NCBI GenBank assembly: GCA_039033855.1
Contig: JBCCBV010000029.1
Location: 1 to 29,210, forward strand
DNA from: JBCCBV01 sp039033855
Lineage (GTDB): Bacteria; Planctomycetota; Phycisphaerae; Phycisphaerales; Phycisphaeraceae
Reading direction: 5' to 3'
Length of the DNA stretch: 29,210 nt
Shown here: positions 8,125 through 15,928 of the stretch, piece after piece
Numbering within the stretch: the stretch's first letter is position 1
How the letters are laid out: every line of letters begins with the position of its first letter
Position numbers and translations under genes: made by a program
Notes under the pieces: generated by a model
What the model was told of the DNA's origin: nothing
What the model saw: the letters and a program-made list of their open reading frames with translations, nothing else
Databases searched by the model: none

Positions 8125-9171
8125 TCAACCGGCGATCACCTTCAGGGCGGCCAGGTCTTGCACGTCGATCAGGCCGACTGGCTTGCCTTGATCGTCGACG
8201 ACGGGCGCCTCGTCGAAGCGTTTGGTGCGGACCAGGTGGACGGCGTCGCGCACGAGGGCGGTGTCGGACAGCGTAGACGGGCCGGGCGTCATGATGGCGT
8301 CGATCGGGCCGGTCCAGGCGACGGGGCCGGTTTCGAGCAGGGCGCGTCGGAGGTCGCCGTCGGTGGCCAGGCCGGCGAGCTTGCCTTGGGCGTTGACCAC
8401 CAGCACGGCGCCGGGTCGGCGGAGTCCGGCGTCTTCGGCGGCCCGGCCGGCGTCGCGGAAGGCCTGCTCGACGGTGGCGCCGAGCGGCGCGGGGGTGAGG
8501 TTTTCGCCGACGCGGAAACGCATGGCGTCGGTGACCGGGCGCAGCAGCCGGCCGAGGCCGCCGCCGGGGTGTCGCTTGGCGAAGTCGTCGGCGGAGAAGC
8601 CTCGGCGGTCCATCACGGCGAGCGCGAGCGCATCGCCGAGGGCGAGCATGGCCGTGGTGCTGGCGGTCGGGGCCAGGTTGTGGGGGCAGGCCTCGGCGAC
8701 GTCGCCGACCGACAGCGCGGCCGCGGCGCTGCGCCCCAGGCGCGAGTTCAGCGGGCCGACAATGGCGAGGGTCGGCACCGCGTCCTGGGCCAGCACGTCG
8801 ACCAGGGCCACGAGTTCTTCGGTTTCACCTGAATACGACAAGGCGAGGAGCACGTCGTTTTTGCGGACCCGGCCGAGGTCGCCGTGCATCGCTTCGACCG
8901 GGTGCAGGAAGTGCGAGGGCGTGCCGGTGGAGGCGAACGTGGCCGACAGCTTGGCACCGACGAGCCCGCTCTTGCCCAGGCCGGCGACGACCAGCGCCCC
9001 GGCGTCTTGCGTGACCCGGCCGACGAGTTCGACCGCACGCCCGAACACGGCGTCGTCCACCGGCACGGCGGCAATGGCGTCGGCCTCGGCGCGGAGCACG
9101 GCCCGGGCGAAGTCGGCGGATCGGGCCGGCGTGGCGTCGGCGCCGGGGGGGGCAGGAGGGGGGGCGGCCAT
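8125..9171 (-). CDS. kdsD: D-arabinose-5-phosphate isomerase (KpsF/GutQ family)
   Basis: A protein of 348 residues with an SIS domain followed by two CBS domains, the standard KdsD/KpsF/GutQ layout. The SIS domain shows GLGKSG (64-69), STGTPS (81-86), HGDLG (96-100), SYSGETEE (112-119) and APTASTT (167-173). HPGGGLG (201-207) marks the junction to the CBS pair (about 212-348). Family members interconvert ribulose-5-phosphate and arabinose-5-phosphate for Kdo, an inner-core sugar of lipopolysaccharide. This supports a Gram-negative type envelope. ATG at 9171 gives the usual N-terminus; the frame stays open further upstream into scpA but those residues do not resemble the family. No Shine-Dalgarno site is evident. 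It is divergent from scpA across a gap of about 94 bp. Confidence 0.93.
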   Translation of the reverse strand: MAAPPPAPPGADATPARSADFARAVLRAEADAIAAVPVDDAVFGRAVELVGRVTQDAGALVVAGLGKSGLVGAKLSATFASTGTPSHFLHPVEAMHGDLGRVRKNDVLLALSYSGETEELVALVDVLAQDAVPTLAIVGPLNSRLGRSAAAALSVGDVAEACPHNLAPTASTTAMLALGDALALAVMDRRGFSADDFAKRHPGGGLGRLLRPVTDAMRFRVGENLTPAPLGATVEQAFRDAGRAAEDAGLRRPGAVLVVNAQGKLAGLATDGDLRRALLETGPVAWTGPIDAIMTPGPSTLSDTALVRDAVHLVRTKRFDEAPVVDDQGKPVGLIDVQDLAALKVIAG

Positions 9172-9265
9172 CGTGGGATTATGATCGTTTGCCGCGGCCC
9201 GCTCCAGCCACGTAGCGATGTGCCCGCCCGCCCGCCTTGCCCCGTGTTGCGAAAGACGCTTGCCG

Positions 9266-10492
9266 ATGCCCGAATCGACCGCGCCCGCCAGCCCGAACGC
9301 CGACCCGCCGGTCGAAGCGCCGCCTGCGCAGCCGGCGGGTTTGGTCGGAGCGCCTCTGGCGCCGGTGGCGGGGTTGGCGCTGGCGCCGCACCCGGATCGG
9401 ATCGAGCTCGAGGCGTTCGCCGGGCCGTTGGAGTTGCTGCTGCACCTGGCCAAACGGCACGAGGTGGACCTGCACGACATCCCGATTGCGCAAGTCGCCG
9501 ACCAATACGTGGCCAAGCTGACCGACGCGCAGCGCGACGGCCGTATCAACATCGACGACGCGGCGGACTTTCTGGTGTTGGCGGCGACGCTGATCGAGAT
9601 TAAGGCCCGGGCGATCTCGCCTTCGGTTGAAGCGGAGTCCAGCGATCAGGACGCCTCGGAAAACAAATCGGAAGACGGCAGCGCTTCGGGCACGGCGGAT
9701 GCGCCTGGTGCGGCGGCGGACCCGCCGATCGACCCACGGTATGAGCTCGTGCGTCAGCTGCTGGCGTATCAGGCGTATCGCGAAGCGGCGCGCAAGCTGG
9801 CCGAGCGGGCGGCGCTGTGGTCGCGTCGGGCGGTGGCCCGGGCCGGGGCGCCCAAGCCGGACGCATCGGCCGAGCAGGCCGCGGCGCGGTCGTTCGATTT
9901 GGAGGACGCCAACCCGGCCGACCTGGCGGCGACGTGGGAACGGCTGCTCGAGTCGGTGGGTCACGGGCCGGGGCCACACCAAGTGGAGTACGACGACACG
10001 CCGATCTCGCTGCACGCCGACGACCTGGAAGACCGTATGACGCGCGACGGCCCGATCACGCTGCAGGGCGTGTTCGTGGGTCGCCGGGCGGGCGAGCGGG
10101 TGGGCTTGTTCCTGGCGGCGCTCGAGCTGGTGCGCAACCGCCGGGCTCGGGTGATGCAGGATGCGCTCGGCGGGCCGATCCGGCTAGAGCTGCGCAACGA
10201 TCCGGAAGCGTCAGAAGATTCAGACGCGCAGGACGTGAAAGAGGCCGACGGGTCCGAGCAAGCTGACGAAGACTTCGACCCCTCGGCGTTCGATTGGCCG
10301 GACGAGGCTTCGCGCCGCAGGGCCGAGCGTCGCGTGCGCTTGCGGGCCGCGCGGGCGGCGGGGCAAACGGATGCGGACGTGGAATCTACAGACAACGAAT
10401 CTGCCCACGCCGACGACACCGCGGACGGCCTGACCGACGAGCTGGACGACATCGACGTGCCCGACGACACGGGCCGCGACACTAGGCCTTGA
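9266..10492 (+). CDS. scpA: Segregation and condensation protein A, with long acidic extensions
   Basis: A protein of 408 residues, against about 250-280 in most bacteria. ScpA is the kleisin that bridges SMC heads and, with ScpB, helps condense and segregate the chromosome. The N-terminal kleisin part is clear from residue about 45 (FAGPLELLLHLAKRHEVDL, then IPIAQVADQYV). The C-terminal winged helix is also clear (about 240-310; GPITLQGVF, VGLFLAALELVRNR). An acidic Ser/Ala insert separates the N-terminal helices from the middle part. A tail of about 90 residues, rich in Asp and Glu with a basic patch, follows the winged helix. ATG at 9266 is favoured over an earlier in-frame ATG at 9218. 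scpB and smc are not in the window. Its 3' end overlaps the convergent thioesterase gene by 11 bp. Confidence 0.93.
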   Translation: MPESTAPASPNADPPVEAPPAQPAGLVGAPLAPVAGLALAPHPDRIELEAFAGPLELLLHLAKRHEVDLHDIPIAQVADQYVAKLTDAQRDGRINIDDAADFLVLAATLIEIKARAISPSVEAESSDQDASENKSEDGSASGTADAPGAAADPPIDPRYELVRQLLAYQAYREAARKLAERAALWSRRAVARAGAPKPDASAEQAAARSFDLEDANPADLAATWERLLESVGHGPGPHQVEYDDTPISLHADDLEDRMTRDGPITLQGVFVGRRAGERVGLFLAALELVRNRRARVMQDALGGPIRLELRNDPEASEDSDAQDVKEADGSEQADEDFDPSAFDWPDEASRRRAERRVRLRAARAAGQTDADVESTDNESAHADDTADGLTDELDDIDVPDDTGRDTRP

Positions 10493-11255
10493 GCGAACGT
10501 TCCTTGGCCCGCTTCTTGCGTTCGCGCAGCTTGGCTTTGGGCGCCACGTGGAAGGTGGCCGAGCACCGGCCGACGCGGCGCTGGCGCTCGTCTTTGTGGA
10601 CCACGGCCTGGTAGATGTTCATCTCGATGGGCACGTTGAACTCGAGCTTTTCGCGCTTGAGCTGGTCGATGTCGGCCTTGGGCGTCACCTGGTAGATGGC
10701 GGGGCCGAGGCAGGGCCGTGTGAACTTGTAGTGGAGCTCTTTGCAGACGACGGTGTATTCGCCGCCGACCTTGCCGAAGATGAACATCCCGCCGGCGACT
10801 TCGGAGTTGGCCAGCAGGGCGGCGCCGGCCATCGCGTTGTACCAGTTCTTATTAAAACGTCGGAAGGGCAGCAGCACGCTGAAGGGCGTGGACCCGCCGG
10901 CCTCGACTTGTTTGATGCCCGACCGCCAGGCGAGCGGCAGGAACACCCGGGCCATCGCGCGGTGCCAGAAGTTGTTGCGGGTCGACAGCGTCGAGAGCTT
11001 GCGCTCGATCCGCTGGACCAGGCGGGCGAAGAAGCCGGCGTTGGGATCGACCGCCGGGGGCGGCTGGACGGGGATGAACGCGGCCTTGGCCTGCGAGTCC
11101 GGCTCGGCGGCGTCGGTTGCGCCTGCGTCCTCGGAATCCTGCGCCTGGGCTTGAGCCTCCGCAGCGCCCGCAGTGTCCGAGGCATCCGAGGCATCCGCGG
11201 CGTGCGGGGTGTCCGGGGTGTCGGCGTCGGGTTTGGCCAGGGTTGGAGAACTCAA
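10482..11255 (-). CDS. DUF4442/PaaI-like hot-dog thioesterase-type protein (start uncertain)
   Basis: The C-terminal portion (GIKQVEAGGSTPFSVLLPF, then FNKNWYNAMAGAALLANSEV) resembles the DUF4442 group of hot-dog fold, acyl-CoA-thioesterase-like proteins. A central helix-tandem-like element replaces the usual catalytic context, so no substrate can be named. The end is basic (KLRERKKRAKERSLKA). The region before it is Ala/Asp-rich and poorly conserved. The start is unclear: no ATG is available, and TTG at 11255, TTG at 11336 and GTG at 11489 are all in frame. The GTG would overlap iscX by 74 bp and run through an 11-bp tandem repeat, so I chose TTG at 11255. It is probably co-transcribed with iscX and dnaN, and its 3' end overlaps scpA. 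Confidence 0.65.
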   Translation of the reverse strand: MSSPTLAKPDADTPDTPHAADASDASDTAGAAEAQAQAQDSEDAGATDAAEPDSQAKAAFIPVQPPPAVDPNAGFFARLVQRIERKLSTLSTRNNFWHRAMARVFLPLAWRSGIKQVEAGGSTPFSVLLPFRRFNKNWYNAMAGAALLANSEVAGGMFIFGKVGGEYTVVCKELHYKFTRPCLGPAIYQVTPKADIDQLKREKLEFNVPIEMNIYQAVVHKDERQRRVGRCSATFHVAPKAKLRERKKRAKERSLKA

Positions 11256-11360
11256 GGGGCGTCCGGTGGGGTCGAAACGAAGAAGCGGCAGCGGCGTCCC
11301 GTGCTCGACGGAGCGGCTCCGCGCCGCTGCGGGCAAGCCTAGGGGGCCTGGGGACGGTCG

Positions 11361-11404
11361 GGGGTCGGTCGGGGGTCGGTCGGAGGTCGGTCGGAGGTCG
11401 GTCG
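11361..11404. repeat. 11-bp tandem repeat, four copies
   Basis: Units ggggtcggtcg, ggggtcggtcg, gaggtcggtcg and gaggtcggtcg lie in series between the stop of iscX and the thioesterase-like gene. They sit in what is probably a non-coding spacer, and they argue against the longest possible N-terminus of the downstream gene. Confidence 0.88.
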
Positions 11405-11415
11405 AGCCGCTTAGC

Positions 11416-11679
11416 CTACCGGAACGGGTCGTTCGGGCGGTAGCGCGGGTCGTCGTTTTCGTCGCCCGCGGCGCCGGGCTCTTCTTCACGCAGCTCGATC
11501 CACTCGGCCTGGATGGCTTCGAGGATCTGCTCGTTGACCTGCTGATCGGGCTCGGGCTCGAAGTCGGGCAGGGCTTCGATGAGTTGGCGGAGCTTGTCGA
11601 AGCGCACGGCCGTGGGATCGACCCCCGGGAGGGATTCGAGGAGCGCTTCGGCGATGTCTTCGATGTCGGTCCAGGTCAT
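11416..11679 (-). CDS. iscX: Fe-S cluster assembly regulator IscX
   Basis: A protein of 87 residues whose first 65 match IscX (PF04384) closely in length and pattern: MTWTDIEDIAEAL, a DPTAVRFDKL turn, and NEQILEAIQAEWIEL. In enterobacteria IscX binds the cysteine desulfurase IscS and iron and tunes Fe-S cluster assembly. An acidic/Pro/Arg tail of about 22 residues follows, which typical family members lack. It lies 45 bp after dnaN on the same strand and has no isc partner genes around it in this window. No clear Shine-Dalgarno site is seen, so translation may depend on dnaN. Confidence rests on the distinctive short-domain pattern. Confidence 0.87.
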   Translation of the reverse strand: MTWTDIEDIAEALLESLPGVDPTAVRFDKLRQLIEALPDFEPEPDQQVNEQILEAIQAEWIELREEEPGAAGDENDDPRYRPNDPFR

Positions 11680-11724
11680 CGGGTCCGACTCGCGGGGGGC
11701 GTGTCCGGGGCTGAGGCGGGCGGG

Positions 11725-12825
11725 TTACTGCAGGTTGACGGGCATGACGACGTAGAGGAAGTCGTTGCCGGTTTTGAGCACGCCCGGCTTGGCCGAGCCT
11801 TTCATGTCGAGCTGGACCTTGTCCTGGTCGACGACCTTGAGCGCGTCGAGCAAATAAGCAGGGTTGAAGCCGATTTCCATGGCTTCGCCGGTGAACTCGG
11901 GCATCTCGACGTTGATCTCGGCTTCGCCCATTTCCGGGGCCCGGCTGGAGATGGTCAGGCCGTCCTCGGAAAAACCCATGCGGACGCCCTTGGACTCTTC
12001 GTTGGTCAGCAGGGCGGCCCGGCGGACGGCGGAGATGAAGCGGTCGGTTTCGAGCGTGGCCTTGCGGTCGCCGTCTTTGGGGATGACGTCGCGGTACGGC
12101 GGGAAGTTGCCCTCGACCAGGTTGCTCGACAGCACGGCGTGGTCGGCGGCAAACAGGACCTGGTTGTCGGCCACGCGGACGCGCACGGACTGATCGCCGT
12201 CGTCGAACAGGCGCATGAGCAGGTGCAGGGCCTTGGTGGGGACGATGGCGTTGCGTTTTTCGTCATTGGCCTTGACGCAGAGGCCGCGGGCGACGGCCAA
12301 GCGGTGGCCGTCGGTGGCGACCACGGCCAGGTTCTTGCCCTCGCGCTCGACCAGCACGCCGTTGATGGCGTAGCGGGAGTTCTCTTTGGCGGTGGCGAAG
12401 ATCGTCATGGCGATCAGCCGGTGCAGGTCGCTGGCGGCGACCTCGAAGTCGGCGTCGCCCTCGAAGGCGGGCGGCTGGGGGAACTCGCCGGGCGCGTGGC
12501 CGTGGAGGATGAACTTGGAGTCCTGACCGGTGATGGTGGTCTGGTTCTGGTCGGTCTCCAGGGCCAGCGTGGGGTCGATGGACTCGCGCACGATGCTCTG
12601 GAACTTGTCGGCGGGGACCAGGGCCTCGCCGGGCTCTTGGACCTCGACCCGGGCGGTAGACAGGTTGATGGCTACGTCGAGGTCGGTGGCGGACAGGGTC
12701 AGCTTGCCGTCCTCGGCCACGAGCTTGACGCAGGCCAGCACCGGCTTGGGCGTGCGGGCAACCACCACGCCGCCGATGAGTCCGAGGGCGTCCATCAGGG
12801 CGCCGCGATCGCAGATCGCTTTCAT
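11725..12825 (-). CDS. dnaN: DNA polymerase III beta subunit (sliding clamp)
   Basis: A protein of 366 residues, the standard length, with the three consecutive clamp domains. It starts MKAICDRGALMDALGLIGGV. Conserved stretches include KPVLACVKL, LSATDLDVAI, FILHGHAPGEFP, RYAINGVLVE, VVATDGHRLAVA, and the C-terminal DFLYVVMPV typical of the family. The clamp encircles DNA and tethers polymerase and other factors. Neither dnaA nor recF is adjacent, so this is not the classical dnaA-dnaN origin cluster. It appears to head an operon with iscX and the thioesterase-like gene. A short terminator-like hairpin lies about 40 bp upstream of its start. Confidence 0.97.
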   Translation of the reverse strand: MKAICDRGALMDALGLIGGVVVARTPKPVLACVKLVAEDGKLTLSATDLDVAINLSTARVEVQEPGEALVPADKFQSIVRESIDPTLALETDQNQTTITGQDSKFILHGHAPGEFPQPPAFEGDADFEVAASDLHRLIAMTIFATAKENSRYAINGVLVEREGKNLAVVATDGHRLAVARGLCVKANDEKRNAIVPTKALHLLMRLFDDGDQSVRVRVADNQVLFAADHAVLSSNLVEGNFPPYRDVIPKDGDRKATLETDRFISAVRRAALLTNEESKGVRMGFSEDGLTISSRAPEMGEAEINVEMPEFTGEAMEIGFNPAYLLDALKVVDQDKVQLDMKGSAKPGVLKTGNDFLYVVMPVNLQ

Positions 12826-12860
12826 CGCAATAAATCCGTCGCCTGGGCGAAGTAGGGGTC

Positions 12861-12880
12861 AAAACGGGGTTCAAGCCCCG
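12861..12880 (-). promoter_or_regulatory. dnaN: Possible hairpin with T-run in the dnaN leader
   Basis: On the minus strand CGGGG, a 6-nt loop and CCCCG are followed by TTTT, about 36 bp before the dnaN ATG. It could be a weak attenuator in the dnaN leader, or the terminator of nothing in particular. The stem is only 5 bp, so this is tentative. The rest of 12826-13054 is a divergent intergenic region with no recognisable DnaA boxes. Confidence 0.25.
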
Positions 12881-13054
12881 CAAGAACGGGCGAAGTTACC
12901 GGGGCCGCGTCGGGGGGGCAAACCCGCTTGGCCGGGCGGCATCGGCCGATAAGCGCGGGGTCCGGGGCGGTGGATTGGGGACAACCGGGGCATTGTGCGT
13001 GGGTCTGCCCGGCCCGGGCCGTAGCGGCGTTGGGTTCCGGCCGATGTCTCGGGC

Positions 13055-14809
13055 ATGCATCGCACCCATTTATCCCTGCCCGTGCGCGGCCTTGCGGCCG
13101 GCCTGTGGTTCGCCGGGCTGATTGCCTTGGGGGGCCCGACTGCGCTCAGTCAAGACCCCCCCCTGGACGTCGCCCGGGACTCTGGCCGGGACCTCACCCA
13201 GGCCGAGCCGGCCGACGCCGACGCCCAGATGTCACTTCGCTCTGGCCAGCCGGTCGAGACAACCCCGTCGACCCTCGAATCTTTCGTGCACACGGCTGAG
13301 CGGTACAGCCTGAAGCGCACCAGCCCCCGGATGGTTGGCGACGGCCGTTCGCTGATCTGGCAGGAGCGGCGCGTCCGCGGCAACGCCGAGCACGTCATGC
13401 TCGATGGCCAACGGCACACCAGTTCTGAGCGGGTGATGGGCGTGGCGGTTTCGCCCGAAGGCCATATCGCGACGACGGCGCAGCGGGCCGGCTGGCGGCT
13501 CGGGCTCGGTTTGAACCGCTGGGCCGAGGTGCCGGCGCCCATCGGATCGCCCCGGGTGAGCGACCACGGCCTGTACGCCGCGGCCCCGGTTCGGCTGCCC
13601 GGCGGCGTGGGCCTGGCGATCGGTCAAAAGGAAGAAGGCAAGCGGATGTCGTCCGAGGTGGTCGGGCCCTTCGCGGCGATGCGCTGGCCGGACGCCGTGT
13701 TTGGCCCGGGGCAGGGCAACTTCGTCGTCCCGGTGCAAGATCGGCCGGGCGGCGGTTGGCGGCTGCACGCCACGGCGGCGGCGCATGAACAAGAACAAAC
13801 CGATCTGCCAACGTGGACGGACCTGCGTCCGGCGGGTTTCCTTCGGCCGTCGGGCCGGCCGGTGTTCACCGCGTTCCAGGCCGGGCGTTGGCGGGTGATG
13901 ACCGGTGACGAACCCGTCGGCGAGGCCATGGCATGGATCGAAGCGCCCGTGCCGGCGCCCGCGGCCGATCGCCTGGGCTGGTGGGCCCGCGACGCGGATT
14001 CGGGCCGGTGGGCCCTGGTGATCGACGGCGCGCGTGTGGGCGTGGGCTCGGCGGTGCGTCCGGCGGCGATCCGCTGGAGCCCCGACGCCTCCACCTGGGC
14101 CGTGGTGGTCGACAACGGCTCGACGATGCACCTGGCGCACGCCTTTGGGCGTGACGAAGCCTGCGAAGACATCGCCCAAGCGTCGCTGACGCTTTCGCCG
14201 GTGGGCGGCCGGATCGCGTATGCGGCTCGGCAGGGCGACCGGTGGTTCGTGGTGCTCGACGGCGAGCCCGGCCGGGCGCACGACGAGATCGACCCCGCTT
14301 CGCTGCGGTTTGCGCCCGACGGGGCCCGGCTGACCTATGCGGCGCGCGACGGGGTGACCCACTGGCGTCTTTTCGACGCCGATCGCCCGGGCGAAGGTCT
14401 TGGCGGGTTTGTGGGGTCGCACGTGTCGGCCGGGTCGATGCGGGTGAATCCTAAGGACGGGCGGCTGGCGTCGGCAGGGTTGGCGGACGGCCAGGCCGTG
14501 CTGCTGATCGACGGCGACCCCGTCTGGTCCGGGCCCGGCGTGGGCGAGCCGGCGTGGTCGCCCGACGGAACGGTGCTCGCCTGCCCAGTGCTCACCGAAG
14601 CGGGTTGGCGGCTTTGGGTGGACGGCCGGGTGTCTGAAGATGCGCTGGCCAGCCTGCTGCCGGGCAGCCGGCCGTGGTTCGACGCCGAGTCTCAGCAGGT
14701 CTGGGTTTGGGGGGCGTTGCCCGCCGAGGATCGGTCTTTCGGAAAGCTGATCGTGGCGTGGGGGTCGCTCGACGCGGGCCCCGGGCTGGTGGCGGTGCCC
14801 ACCGATTGA
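13055..14809 (+). CDS. Secreted beta-propeller (TolB/PD40-like) protein
   Basis: A protein of 584 residues with a signal sequence (LAAGLWFAGLIALGGPTALS) and no later membrane span. The mature part carries repeated blade-like motifs of the WD40/PD40 type: RWSPDASTWAVVVD, LTLSPVGGRIAYAARQGD, LRFAPDGARLTYAARDG and PAWSPDGTVLACPV. The blades repeatedly mention Trp-rich strands and Asp-Gly turns. This predicts a beta-propeller outside the cytoplasm, probably for binding protein or polysaccharide. No catalytic motif is visible, and I cannot name a specific family. The ATG has no strong Shine-Dalgarno site. It sits where infC is often found upstream of rpmI-rplT, but is unrelated to translation. Divergent from dnaN. 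Confidence 0.75.
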   Translation: MHRTHLSLPVRGLAAGLWFAGLIALGGPTALSQDPPLDVARDSGRDLTQAEPADADAQMSLRSGQPVETTPSTLESFVHTAERYSLKRTSPRMVGDGRSLIWQERRVRGNAEHVMLDGQRHTSSERVMGVAVSPEGHIATTAQRAGWRLGLGLNRWAEVPAPIGSPRVSDHGLYAAAPVRLPGGVGLAIGQKEEGKRMSSEVVGPFAAMRWPDAVFGPGQGNFVVPVQDRPGGGWRLHATAAAHEQEQTDLPTWTDLRPAGFLRPSGRPVFTAFQAGRWRVMTGDEPVGEAMAWIEAPVPAPAADRLGWWARDADSGRWALVIDGARVGVGSAVRPAAIRWSPDASTWAVVVDNGSTMHLAHAFGRDEACEDIAQASLTLSPVGGRIAYAARQGDRWFVVLDGEPGRAHDEIDPASLRFAPDGARLTYAARDGVTHWRLFDADRPGEGLGGFVGSHVSAGSMRVNPKDGRLASAGLADGQAVLLIDGDPVWSGPGVGEPAWSPDGTVLACPVLTEAGWRLWVDGRVSEDALASLLPGSRPWFDAESQQVWVWGALPAEDRSFGKLIVAWGSLDAGPGLVAVPTD

Positions 14810-14850
14810 CGCCGGGCGTTGACGCGCCGCTCAACTCCGGTAAGCTTCCC

Positions 14851-14872
14851 GGTTCGGCCAAACGGCCGAGCC
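14851..14872 (+). promoter_or_regulatory. Stem-loop between the propeller gene and rpmI
   Basis: GGTTCGGCC and GGCCGAGCC form a 9-bp stem (one G-T wobble) with an AAAC loop. There is no T-run after it. It could help end transcription of the propeller gene or form part of the rpmI leader, and choosing between these is not possible from the sequence. Confidence 0.35.
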
Positions 14873-14972
14873 CCGGTCCGACGCGCGTGCGCCGGGCCCA
14901 AACCCATGCAACTCCACGGGTTGCGGACGCCGGCCCCGGCGGCCCGACCCGACCGATCGCCCGAGCCCCGCC

Positions 14973-15248
14973 ATGCCGAAGCTCAAGCCCAACAAGGGCG
15001 TTAAAGAACGCTGCAAGATCACCGGCACCGGCAAGGTGCGTTTCAACAAGGCCGGCCGGCGCCACCTCAACAGCCACATCCCCGGCAAGCGGCAGCGCCA
15101 CTTGCGCGGCAGCGTGGTGGCCGCGAGCGCCGACATCCCATACCTGTTCAAGAAGCTGCACCAGCCCCTGCGCGGGCGTGAGCACGTCAGGCCCGTCAAG
15201 AAAGACGCGGCCGGGGCCACGCAGCCCGAGGCGTCTTCCGACGCTTGA
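14973..15248 (+). CDS. rpmI: 50S ribosomal protein L35
   Basis: A protein of 91 residues whose first 65 match bacterial L35: MPKLKPNKGVKERCKITGTG, then NSHIPGKRQRHLRGS and a basic C-terminal half. L35 is a late-assembling protein of the large subunit. A lineage-specific tail of about 25 residues (Lys, Pro, then Ala/Ser/Asp) extends beyond the usual end. It is followed 145 bp later by rplT, as in most bacteria, but infC is not upstream. Confidence 0.95.
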   Translation: MPKLKPNKGVKERCKITGTGKVRFNKAGRRHLNSHIPGKRQRHLRGSVVAASADIPYLFKKLHQPLRGREHVRPVKKDAAGATQPEASSDA

Positions 15249-15393
15249 TCGATCGATTCGACGGGGCACACCGCCCCGACCTGTCGGGCCCTGGGGCGTC
15301 GCATTGACGCTTTGGGCGAGCTCGGCCTGACCCGCGGACGGGGCTCAAGCGCGTTGGACACAACGCCTCCCGGATCGCATTTGGAGCACACCC
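15249..15393 (+). promoter_or_regulatory. rplT: rpmI-rplT spacer with a hairpin, possible L20 leader
   Basis: This 145-bp spacer is longer than usual for the rpmI-rplT pair. It contains a hairpin at 15262-15278 (CGGGGC, ACACC loop, GCCCCG) and ends with TTGGAG before the rplT ATG. In several phyla L20 represses its own operon by binding leader RNA; whether this spacer does so is inference. Confidence 0.3.
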
Positions 15394-15846
15394 ATGCCTC
15401 GTGCACGCAAGGGCGCCGCCCGGCGTCAATCGAAGAACCGTTGGCTGCAGAAGACCAAGGGCAACCGCGGCGCACGCCGTAACCAATGGCGCAAGACCAA
15501 GGAAACGGTCGTCCGCGCCGGCGTGTACGCGTACGCCCACCGCAAGACCCGCAAGCGCGACTACCGCCAGCTGTGGATCACCCGCATCAACGCGGCCTGC
15601 CGGGTGCACGGCATCCGGTACAGCCGGTTCATGCACGGGCTGGTGCTGGCCAACGTGGCGCTGAACCGCAAGATGCTCAGCGAGATGGCGATTCACGACG
15701 AAACCGGCTTTGCGAAGCTGGTGGAGATCGCCAAGGCCGCGCTGCCGTCCGACGCCGAGCACGCCCCGCGTTTGGCGGCCCAAGCCGCGATCCAGACCTC
15801 GGCCACATCCGCGGATCAGCCCGAACCGGTCGCCGCCACGGCCTGA
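15394..15846 (+). CDS. rplT: 50S ribosomal protein L20
   Basis: A protein of 150 residues. The first 118 match L20: MPRARKGAARRQSKNRWL, RKTRKRDYRQLWITRINAA, and NRKMLSEMAIHDETGFAKLV. L20 is an early 23S rRNA-binding assembly protein and in several bacteria an autorepressor of its operon. The C-terminal 30 residues are Ala/Pro/Ser/Thr-rich and absent from typical L20, matching the extended tail seen on L35. The Shine-Dalgarno site is TTGGAG. A strong GC-rich hairpin follows the stop. Confidence 0.97.
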   Translation: MPRARKGAARRQSKNRWLQKTKGNRGARRNQWRKTKETVVRAGVYAYAHRKTRKRDYRQLWITRINAACRVHGIRYSRFMHGLVLANVALNRKMLSEMAIHDETGFAKLVEIAKAALPSDAEHAPRLAAQAAIQTSATSADQPEPVAATA

Positions 15847-15879
15847 CCGCGTCGGGCCTGTCCCCATCGCCAACCCCGT

Positions 15880-15907
15880 CGCCCCGGCCCCCAGTTCGGC
15901 CGGGGCG
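15880..15907 (+). terminator. Strong hairpin after rplT
   Basis: CGCCCCGGCC and GGCCGGGGCG form a perfect 10-bp stem around an 8-nt loop, 34 bp after the rplT stop. Only two T follow, so termination would depend on the stem or on Rho. The hairpin ends 21 bp before the LOG-family start. Confidence 0.6.
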
Positions 15908-15928
15908 TTGCCATGGATACCCCGAATT

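Noticed and set aside
10482..11489. Longer N-terminus of the thioesterase-like protein starting at GTG 11489
   Set aside because: It would overlap iscX by 74 bp and translate an 11-bp tandem repeat into low-complexity Arg/Pro sequence. A later TTG start is more plausible.
12865..12880. GGGGTTCAAGCCCC looks like a tRNA T-arm
   Set aside because: The stem pairing fails at the fourth position and no matching acceptor, D or anticodon arms are found on either side. It is better read as a simple hairpin.
12826..13054. Replication origin next to dnaN
   Set aside because: No cluster of DnaA boxes (TTATCCACA type), no AT-rich unwinding stretch and no dnaA gene are seen.
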